Source: JADHUC01 sp964617665
GTDB lineage: Bacteria; Planctomycetota; Planctomycetia; Pirellulales; Pirellulaceae
Length of the DNA: 9,483 bases
Direction: 5' to 3'
NCBI GenBank assembly: GCA_964617665.1
Contig: CAZUAH010000538.1
Span: 1 to 9,483, forward strand
The notes under the pieces were generated by a model, which was not told the origin of the DNA, ran no database searches, and saw nothing but the letters and a program-made list of their open reading frames with translations. Positions 5,001 through 9,483 of the stretch are shown here, piece after piece. The stretch's first letter is position 1. Each line of letters starts with the position of its first letter. A program made the position numbers and the translations under genes.

Positions 5001-7995
5001 CGCCAACAACTTCGCGGTATTAGTGCCGAGCGACGCAGTGTTTGGGAACACGTTCGCTCGTTTCCGGATCAGCACGGCCGGCGGCCTGTCGCCCACGGGA
5101 TTGGCCAACGACGGTGAAGTGGAAGACTACGGACTGACGATCGAGACGGTCAATCGATTCGTGGTCGACGCGACGGGCGACGCGGGGGATGCCAGTCCGG
5201 GTGACGGGAACTGCGACGATGGCGCGGGCAATTGCACGTTGCGTGCCGCACTCGATGAAACGAACGCGCTGTCGAACCTGGCAGCCGGACCGGATGTGAT
5301 CATCTTCGACATCGCCGGTGTCGGCCCCCACACCATCCAGCCGGGAAGCGCACTTCCCTCGGTGACCGAGGCGGTGGTGACCGACGGGACGGCCGAGCCG
5401 GACTTTGCCGGTACGCCGGTGGTGGAAGTCGACGGTACCAATGCGGGCGTAACCAGCGGTTTAGTGCTGGGGGCCGGAGCTGCGGGCAGCACGATCCGCG
5501 GATTGGCCATCAATCGATTTGGCTATGAGGGGATTGACATCATTGGCGGCGGCAATAACACGATCGAAGGCAACTACCTCGGCACGGATGTGGCCGGCGC
5601 GGTGGATCAAGGGAACGGGTTCTACGGCATCTGGGTTTCGGATTCCACTTCCAACCAAATTGGCGGAACGGCAGTGGGGGTCGGCAACGTCATATCCGGC
5701 AACCGCTACGGCATGGTGATTGCCGGCGCGGGCAGTACCGGCAACATGGTCGAAGGCAACCGGATCGGCACCAATGCCGCCGGCAACGCCGCGGTGCCGA
5801 ACGATTTTCACGGCGTGCTGATCCAAAACGGCGCCACTGGCAACACGATTGGCGGTACGGCGTCTGGGTCCGGCAACCAGATTTCGGGCAACACCCGCAA
5901 CGGGGTGAAGATCACCGGCGCGGCGACCACCGGGAACATGGTGCAAGGCAACCTGATCGGCACCGATGCCACCGGCAACGCCCCCTTGGCAAATATCCGG
6001 CACGGAATCGAGATTACCGGCGGAGCCTCTTCCAACTCGGTCGGTGGAACGGTGGATGGTGCGGGGAATGTGATCTCGGGGAATACCCGTTACGGCATGC
6101 TGATTGGCACGGCAGGGACCACGGGTAATGTGGTGGAAGGCAACTTGATCGGTACGGACGCTGCGGGCGCCGTTCCGTTGGGAAACACTCTACACGGTAT
6201 CGTGGTTAACGGCGGAGCTACGGGCAACACGATCGGCGGCACGGCGGCGGGCGCGGGAAACGTCATTTCGGGAAACGACCGCTTTGGGGTGGTCATCAGT
6301 AATCCGCCGACGACAGGCAATGTGTTTGCCGGCAACTTGATCGGCACCAATCCCACCGGCAGCGCAGCCTTGCGGAACGATTTTCACGGGGTGTTGATCA
6401 CCGGGGGCGCCCATTCCAATACGATTGGCGGGACAGCAGCGGGCGCGGGCAATGTGATCTCGGGCAACAGCCTCAGCGGGGTAAAGGTCGTTGGCGCGGG
6501 GACCAGCGGCAATCTGGTCCAAGGCAACCGGATCGGTACCGATGGGGCCGGTAACGTTTCCTTGGCCAATGGTCGCGATGGGGTGGAGATTTCCAGCAGT
6601 GCCACGGGCAATACGATCGGTGGCACGGCGGCCGGTGCGAGCAATGTGATCTCGGGTAATACCCGCTACGGCGTGATCATTAATACGGCGACGGCCACGG
6701 GCAATGTGATTGAAGGCAACCGGATCGGTACCGACGCGGCTGGCACCAGTGCGTTGGGCAATGGTGAACATGGCGTGGTGATGGCGCTTGGCGCCCATGC
6801 CAATACGATTGGTGGGACGGCCGCCGGTGCCGGCAATGTGATTTCTGGGAACAGTAACCACGGCGTGTTCCTCAGCGGTGACAACAACATCCTGCAGGGC
6901 AATTTGATCGGCACCGATGCGGCCGGCACGGGCCCGCTGGGCAATGCCGGTTCGGGCATCTTCGTGGCCGCGGCCGACGGCACGCAGATCGGCGGCACAG
7001 CGTCCGGCGCGGGCAACACGATCGCGCACAACGGCGTCCGCGGAGTGACCGTCTTCTCGGGCAACACGGGCAACAGAATCAGCCGCAACTCGATTCACGA
7101 CAACGGCGGTGCCGCGCGGTTGGGCATCGACTTGAACAACGACAACGCGACCGCCAACGACGCCGGCGATCCCGACACGGGCGCGAACAACTTGCAGAAT
7201 TTCCCGGAGATTCAAACGGCCATTCTTAACGGCGGTAACGTGGACATCACTTACTCGGTCCCGTCGACGGCGGCGAATTCGGCCTTTCCGTTGACGGTCG
7301 AATTCTTCCTGGCCGATGCGGACGGCCAGGAAGGCGAGACATACCTGGGCTCGGACAGCTACTCGGAAGGCACGACGCCGACCGCCACGGTACCCAACGG
7401 GGGCGCGGTGGCTGGCGCAAAGATTGTAGCCACAGCCACGGACGACGACGGTAACACGTCCGAGTTCTCTGCATCGGTGACGGCGGGTTCACCCCTATTG
7501 GCCGCGGGCGGCGAAGCGAGTCAGGAGTCTAGCGTCGAGGGTCAAAAGCTGGAAGCGGGCGAGCTTATGCCGGTCGTGGACGCCGCAATCGATCGCTTGG
7601 TTGGAGCCGGTTTCGCAGGGGAATCGTTCTACAACGTGCACGTATCCGTCGCCGACTTGCCTGGCGCGACGTTGGGCTTGGCGACAGGCACTTCGATCGT
7701 GATCGACGTGAACGCCGCCGGCTACGGCTGGTTCATTGACTCCACGCCCCAGGACGATTCCGAGTTCACAGTAGGCGAGTCACTCCGTGACTCGCATTCC
7801 GCGTCACGGAGTGCCGCGGCTACACGCATGGATCTGTTGACCGTAGTGATGCACGAGTTAGGCCATACGGCCGGCCTGACAGATCTGTACGACATCGAGT
7901 CCGAAGACGACCTCATGTACGCTTGGCTACAGCCGGGTGAACGGCGAGCGGACACAGCGGCCGTTGATTCCGTATTCACGTCGTTGCTCGACTGA
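2092..7995 (+). CDS. 1967-residue secreted multidomain beta-helix protein with C-terminal metzincin-like protease
   Basis: Start at 2092 follows a weak purine-rich stretch; the ATG at 2119 is the alternative. Residues 1-41 are Arg-rich and end in LEDRRVL (33-39), the planctomycete LEPR-XLL-type export region. Then: GEVED domain (44-215, DFGDAW to GEVEDY); three tandem Trp-rich domains (219-432, 433-624, 632-849); a second GEVED (851-1017, DFGDAPD to GEVEDY); CSLREA-type segment (1021-1060, CTLRAAL); parallel beta-helix with seven 60-64-residue repeats (1188-1630); cap (NNDNATANDAGDPDTG); an all-beta module (1704-1797, ending GNTSEFSASVT); and a protease domain from about 1808. The last has IADLPG-like VADLPGATLGLATG, DSTPQDDSEF, HELGHTAGLTD (H1921, E1922, H1925, D1931) and a Met-turn candidate M1942. 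Likely a surface or secreted adhesin carrying its own zinc protease; substrate and self-cleavage are inference. Tandem paralogue of the gene ending at 1397. Confidence 0.95.
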   Translation: MRKQRHNPEMNRRRRHLLSVSRRRFRRLVVETLEDRRVLNGDGLDFGDAWDQTGGDANGNPYPTLLEHDGARHVIVPGFFMGHRIDAESDGQPTQDANGDDYTDLADEDGVTLHAPLVPGQTASFTVYVTDVNQLGGTLNAWIDLDGSGDWTSRADEHFVQDVAVTHGANRFDIPLPADATVGSSVARFRLSTAAGLTPQGEAPDGEVEDYAVDIIETKWVQPPEPATPDNIYLGWNEPSYVNQSSQGSLAGDDWVCDTTDPVTEIVWWGSFLDWNDGSQLPQVAPSSFHFAIWTDVPVGPDDPFSHPGTVEWVHDSSNCDWEWVGWDYDPRTGTYEAAYRFSVSLDEVNQFDQPGDHGIYWLTISAGYDTETIDHPFGWKTRPRDPASPAPDDAVRISNPVVAGMGAAWGAGGPLEYPAGRSWDLAFELRTPSENKHEQLPDPSLPGLHAHDIVGFATVLADNWICPGGNVTELHWYGNYENNHRGSGIMQFQLSIHPNAAGVPWDLPQDPGDIYVAIGGSFTETDTGLVTVDGSIIYKYEYVLPEPFVQELGQKYWFDITALANNPENPPLWRWQEAQRGAPPIIDPAAEYGESGWQSIQWANPQPPPDYFYSDMAFAIVSSEQGLTKAKWSQPPELYVPQDAHYGWDEESVYAFAQIVADDWVCTDDQPVTDIHWWGSFLGWTDPDLGLPQFPSAFHIGIWTDVPPGADPYSHPGQMIWENYADTFEVQFAGWDFDPRSPDAPPEATFYFEQLLDPDEWFWQEGQDTIYWVSIAAVYGVPPGNVEYPFGWKTRPRDVDSPAPDDAVRIFAPTGPDLVGNDTYQDGGPIFWPEPADSWDMAFVLTTTPLDFGDAPDPLIATAGEYPTLLVNDGARHLLGSGLHMGAAVDIDPDGQPNATATGDDNAGATPDDEDGVVLNGLLVPGQYASFTITASAPGLVDAWLDFDSNGTWDHPQEQILGSEPVIAGANNFAVLVPSDAVFGNTFARFRISTAGGLSPTGLANDGEVEDYGLTIETVNRFVVDATGDAGDASPGDGNCDDGAGNCTLRAALDETNALSNLAAGPDVIIFDIAGVGPHTIQPGSALPSVTEAVVTDGTAEPDFAGTPVVEVDGTNAGVTSGLVLGAGAAGSTIRGLAINRFGYEGIDIIGGGNNTIEGNYLGTDVAGAVDQGNGFYGIWVSDSTSNQIGGTAVGVGNVISGNRYGMVIAGAGSTGNMVEGNRIGTNAAGNAAVPNDFHGVLIQNGATGNTIGGTASGSGNQISGNTRNGVKITGAATTGNMVQGNLIGTDATGNAPLANIRHGIEITGGASSNSVGGTVDGAGNVISGNTRYGMLIGTAGTTGNVVEGNLIGTDAAGAVPLGNTLHGIVVNGGATGNTIGGTAAGAGNVISGNDRFGVVISNPPTTGNVFAGNLIGTNPTGSAALRNDFHGVLITGGAHSNTIGGTAAGAGNVISGNSLSGVKVVGAGTSGNLVQGNRIGTDGAGNVSLANGRDGVEISSSATGNTIGGTAAGASNVISGNTRYGVIINTATATGNVIEGNRIGTDAAGTSALGNGEHGVVMALGAHANTIGGTAAGAGNVISGNSNHGVFLSGDNNILQGNLIGTDAAGTGPLGNAGSGIFVAAADGTQIGGTASGAGNTIAHNGVRGVTVFSGNTGNRISRNSIHDNGGAARLGIDLNNDNATANDAGDPDTGANNLQNFPEIQTAILNGGNVDITYSVPSTAANSAFPLTVEFFLADADGQEGETYLGSDSYSEGTTPTATVPNGGAVAGAKIVATATDDDGNTSEFSASVTAGSPLLAAGGEASQESSVEGQKLEAGELMPVVDAAIDRLVGAGFAGESFYNVHVSVADLPGATLGLATGTSIVIDVNAAGYGWFIDSTPQDDSEFTVGESLRDSHSASRSAAATRMDLLTVVMHELGHTAGLTDLYDIESEDDLMYAWLQPGERRADTAAVDSVFTSLLD
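2221..2736 (+). other. GEVED domain 1 (protein residues 44-215)
   Basis: Begins DFGDAW with YPTLLEHDGARH, continues with DEDGV, LVPGQTASFTVYV, AWIDLDGSGDW and ARFRLSTAAGLTP, and ends GEVEDYAV. These are the signature positions of the GEVED domain, a beta-sandwich common in bacterial surface proteins. It pairs with the second copy at 4642-5142, so the three Trp-rich domains are bracketed by two GEVED copies. Confidence 0.9.
2746..4638 (+). repeat. Three tandem copies of a Trp-rich extracellular domain (residues 219-849)
   Basis: Copies 1 (2746-3387) and 3 (3985-4638) share KW-x-QPPE, DDWVC, WWGSFL-x-W, WTDVP-x-G, SHPG, GWD-x-DPR, PFGWKTRPRD, SPAPDDAVRI and SWD-x-AF. Copy 2 (3388-3963) keeps the outline (ADNWICPGG, ELHWYGNY, MAFAI) but lacks the WKTRPRD and APDDAVRI blocks, so it is a diverged member. 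I recognise the motif set from planctomycete and related surface proteins, where I believe it is catalogued as a domain of unknown function (DUF7901-like; name from memory, to be confirmed). The abundance of Trp and aromatic residues would fit a beta-sandwich that binds a ligand such as glycan, but that is inference. Confidence 0.75.
4642..5142 (+). other. GEVED domain 2 (protein residues 851-1017)
   Basis: Begins LDFGDAPDPL, continues with YPTLLVNDGARH, LHMGAAVDIDPDGQP, DDEDGV, LVPGQYASFTITAS, AWLDFDSNGTWD and ARFRISTAGGLSPTG, and ends DGEVEDYGL. It is closer to the usual GEVED pattern than the first copy. It joins the Trp-rich block to the CSLREA and beta-helix part. Confidence 0.92.
5152..5271 (+). 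other. CSLREA-type segment (residues about 1021-1060)
   Basis: The protein reads RFVVDATGDAGDASPGDG followed by a Cys-containing CDDGAGNCTLRAALDETNAL. This matches the CSLREA domain pattern (VNTTDD...GDG-x-CxxxCTLRAAIxEAN), which in many secreted bacterial proteins sits directly before a right-handed parallel beta-helix, as here. The two Cys residues could form a disulfide outside the cell. It differs from consensus at the end (AALDETN for AAIQEAN). Confidence 0.85.
5653..6981 (+). repeat. Seven tandem ~192-bp beta-helix repeats in the 2092-7995 gene
   Basis: Residues 1188-1630 form seven repeats of about 64 residues (the seventh is shorter). The pattern is NTIGGTAAGAG-NVISGN-xxxGV-x-I, then TGN-x-V-x-GN-LIGTDAAG, then LGN-xxx-HGV-x-I-xx-GA. 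Each repeat would supply several coils of a right-handed parallel beta-helix with Asn and Gly turns. The repeat is visible in DNA too, with recurrent words such as ggcaacttgatcggcacc, so slippage and recombination between units are plausible. Repeats 6 and 7 have direct counterparts at bases 3-380 in the upstream paralogue. Confidence 0.92.
7771..7823 (+). repeat. 53-bp GTAG...CTAC double-hairpin (REP/BIME-like) inside a CDS
   Basis: The element starts gtag (7771-7774) and ends ctac (7820-7823). Hairpin 1 has a perfect 9-bp stem, gcgagtcac (7775-7783) and gtgactcgc (7787-7795), with loop tcc. Hairpin 2 pairs ccgcgtcac (7799-7807) with gtgccgcgg (7811-7819), 8 of 9, with loop gga. The whole is also an imperfect 21-bp inverted repeat (7771-7791 with 7803-7823, 18 of 21). 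A GTAG next to a short palindrome is the known hallmark of REP sequences mobilised by RAYT (TnpA-REP) proteins, and two in inverted order make a BIME. It is translated as residues 1894-1911 (VGESLRDSHSASRSAAAT), in the linker before the HELGH helix; no trace of it exists in the paralogue. Confidence 0.7.
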
Positions 7996-8224
7996 TTGAA
8001 CCGGCCGATTGGAGCGCGTTCGGGATAACAGTAGCGGATTTTTCGCTGGTTGGACCAACGATAGACGGCGCCGGGGGCACTACACGTCCGTGCGACACGC
8101 ACTAGCCTTCGCTTCGACGACATTCCAGCGGACGCGCCAAACGCTGGTCGATCGCATCACAAACGGGCGGCGTGAATGCAAGATGTGCGCCCGCAGAGCT
8201 GCATTTCAGCGGCCCAGCGCTGGT

Positions 8225-8281
8225 GTGCGAGTGAATCCTGTCGCTCGCTCTGCTACCGCCCGCGAATTCACTCGCTCGCAC
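8225..8281. repeat. Imperfect inverted repeat in the intergenic spacer
   Basis: Arm gtgcgagtgaat (8225-8236) pairs with attcactcgctcgcac (8266-8281), a perfect 10-bp core (8227-8236 with 8266-8275) plus an outer arm displaced by one extra gcga unit. The loop of 29 bases is itself rich in tcgctcgctc. A 10-bp palindrome ccagcgctgg (8214-8223) and a short 5-bp stem (8289-8293 with 8302-8306) flank it. It may be a decayed mobile palindrome, a structured transcript or a regulatory site; it has no T-run, so it is not a standard terminator. Confidence 0.5.
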
Positions 8282-8692
8282 TTTGTACCCGCATTTAGGG
8301 GTGCGGTCGAAACAGAATGCTCTACAGCTTTGCTCTCAACGTGTTCGCTGATGCCGCACTTGTCCGAGCCCTCGGCGGTCGACGCGATCTTCGGCAGCAT
8401 TAGCTGGTAGGAAAGCCGGGAGATAGGGATCCGTCGCGAAGATCCATTCGGTTGCCATGTGTCCCCAATAGGCAAGATGATATAAGAAGGGCTGTGGTCG
8501 AGCGTCACCGAGCCCACAGAGGGTTGCGAACCGGGGACTCGCCGCACTCGATCCGAACCAGCATCGAGACGGCGTGGCGTCGCTACTGCGATCTGTTGGA
8601 CAGGATGTATTTGATTCCGGGCAACCATATTGCGTGGAATGAGAACGAGGTCAGCCAGAGTCTCGCGGCCCACCGCATCAGCGCCGCCGCTT

Positions 8693-8700
8693 GAGGAGGA
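8693..8700 (+). promoter_or_regulatory. Strong Shine-Dalgarno (gaggagga) for the 8708 gene
   Basis: The purine run gaggagga ends 7 bases before ATG 8708, an ideal spacing, and decides the start of that gene. The 2092 gene has no comparable site, only a weak purine stretch, so translation of the two genes is probably initiated with different efficiency. Confidence 0.75.
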
Positions 8701-8707
8701 CACGACG

Positions 8708-9483
8708 ATGACCATTGTCAGTAGCTCCCGCGCGAGTTCTCGAATCCGCCATCATTTGCACGGCTTGTCTAGGCGGCGGACGTCATCTGCCCGTCGTTTG
8801 GCTCGGCGGCGACTGACGTTCGAGTTGCTGGAGACCCGTCGTCTGTTGGCAATTACGATCGATATCGACTACAGCCTCGATACGAACAGTTTCTTTGCTG
8901 ACCCGACTCGCAGAGACCTCCTGCAAATCGCAGCGGACTCTTTGACCGTTCGCTTCCAGGACGATCTGGCTGCGACTCCCGTGCGTGATCCGGGCGATTG
9001 GTGGAACCTGACGTTCTCCCACCCTGGCACCGGTCTGGATCACACGCTTAACAACCCGGAATTCGCGGCCGACACGATCGTCATCTATGCCGGTGGCCGT
9101 GACTTGGGTGGGGTGCTGGGCATTGGCGGTACGTCCGGCTTCTCGGCCGGTGGTTCGCAGTCGTTTGTGGACACCATCGCCAGCCGGGGTGAGGCGGGCG
9201 TGCCTACGACAGACTTCGGTCCTTGGGTTGGTTCCGTCACGTTTGATACGTCGCTGTCGACGAATTGGCACTTTGGCGCGACGACCACCGGTTTGGATTG
9301 GAACGAGTCCGATCTTCTCTCCGTCGCCGAGCATGAACTCGCTCATAGTCTAGGTTTTGGCACGTCGTCCTCGTGGAACAACTTCGTCTCCGGCAGCAAC
9401 TTCACCGGCCCGGCGTCGGTCGCACAGTATGGGGGAAACGTCCCGCTGAGTGCTGGACAGGGACACTGGGCGAGCGGGACATT
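8708..9483 (+). CDS. Secreted zinc metalloprotease-like protein (HELAH), 5' part only
   Basis: The ATG at 8708 follows gaggagga by 7 bases; the frame stays open to the window end (258 full codons). Residues 1-48 are Arg/Ser-rich and end LLETRRLL (40-47), the planctomycete LEPR-XLL-type export motif, with the mature protein likely starting near ITIDIDYS. Residues about 50-200 have the look of a metalloprotease N-terminal subdomain (DTIVIYAGGRDLGG, FDTSLSTNWHFG). The zinc motif is SVAEHELAHSLGFG (H209, E210, H213). The position expected for the third ligand in HExxHxxGxxH/D is Thr, so a distant ligand is likely; H253 in GQGHW is the candidate, as in leishmanolysin-like (M8-type) enzymes and related bacterial exoproteins where HEXXH-GFGT is followed much later by a GHW or SHW. 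Not homologous by eye to the protease domains of the two upstream genes. Function beyond proteolysis is unknown. Confidence 0.85.
   Translation, partial: MTIVSSSRASSRIRHHLHGLSRRRTSSARRLARRRLTFELLETRRLLAITIDIDYSLDTNSFFADPTRRDLLQIAADSLTVRFQDDLAATPVRDPGDWWNLTFSHPGTGLDHTLNNPEFAADTIVIYAGGRDLGGVLGIGGTSGFSAGGSQSFVDTIASRGEAGVPTTDFGPWVGSVTFDTSLSTNWHFGATTTGLDWNESDLLSVAEHELAHSLGFGTSSSWNNFVSGSNFTGPASVAQYGGNVPLSAGQGHWASGT

Larger units (their letters stand above)
7996..8707. other. Intergenic spacer, no convincing gene
   Basis: About 0.7 kb between the giant protein gene and the next protease gene. ORFs here (for example a TTG-initiated one at 8452-8694, and minus-strand ones) lack family resemblance and ribosome sites. 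The end of the 8452-8694 frame touches the Shine-Dalgarno of the next gene, which could be chance or weak translational coupling. A cluster of short inverted repeats lies at about 8214-8306. I see no clear factor-independent terminator after the TGA at 7993-7995 and no convincing promoter pair before 8708. Confidence 0.6.

Noticed and set aside
5653..6981. Could the regular repeats be a CRISPR array
   Set aside because: The unit is about 192 bp, diverged, and encodes protein beta-helix repeats without unique spacers.
6190..7215. 341-residue minus-strand ORF opposite the beta-helix
   Set aside because: Shadow of the repetitive sense frame; its Val/Asp-rich repeats are mirror images of the sense repeats.
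8031..8055. Another GTAG followed by a short stem (agcg/cgct) as a second REP
   Set aside because: The stem is only four base pairs with an A/T-rich loop and no resemblance to the 7771-7823 hairpins.
8452..8694. 80-residue TTG-initiated ORF ending just before the 8708 gene
   Set aside because: No ribosome site, no recognised family, and its proximity to the next start is explained by the stop codon overlapping the Shine-Dalgarno region by chance.
8206..8715. 169-residue minus-strand ORF across the spacer
   Set aside because: It crosses the spacer into the start and ribosome site of the well-supported 8708 gene, has no recognisable domain, and is likely a chance opening in GC-rich DNA.

Overview
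The window looks like a planctomycete chromosome (phylum Planctomycetota, probably Pirellulales-like). The signs are a GC-rich sequence, very large secreted proteins, Arg-rich N-termini ending in an LE[D/T]RR[V/L]L motif (the planctomycete variant of the LEPR-XLL export region), and GEVED, CSLREA and parallel beta-helix modules. I recognise no housekeeping gene, tRNA, rRNA, integrase or transposase.

Layout, all main genes on the + strand. (1) Bases 1-1397: 3' end of a giant beta-helix protein with a C-terminal metzincin-type zinc protease domain, cut by the window start. (2) Bases 1398-2091: about 0.7 kb with no convincing gene, apart from a doubtful small minus-strand Cys-rich ORF. (3) Bases 2092-7995: a complete 1967-residue paralogue. 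Its order is export motif, GEVED, three tandem copies of a Trp-rich domain, GEVED, CSLREA, a seven-repeat beta-helix, a cap and all-beta module, and a C-terminal HExxHxxGxxD protease. (4) Bases 7996-8707: about 0.7 kb with no convincing gene, with an inverted-repeat cluster near 8214-8306. (5) Bases 8708-9483: the start of a third secreted metalloprotease of a different type (HELAH), cut by the window end.

The first two genes are tandem paralogues. Bases 1-1397 align to 6602-7995 with a single one-codon length difference (offset 6601, then 6598). Identity is patchy: 106/107 at the left edge, then about 80% just after it, which suggests recent gene conversion or unequal exchange. In the linker before the protease motif the two genes carry unrelated sequence of equal length. 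In the complete gene this linker contains a 53-bp, GTAG-to-CTAC bounded double-hairpin that resembles a REP/BIME element read in frame. In the partial gene it holds short CTCTCGAC repeats.

Together the window reads as a cluster of secreted or cell-surface proteins, each with its own zinc protease domain. Whether the proteases cut their own beta-helix, neighbouring surface proteins or external substrate cannot be told from the sequence.
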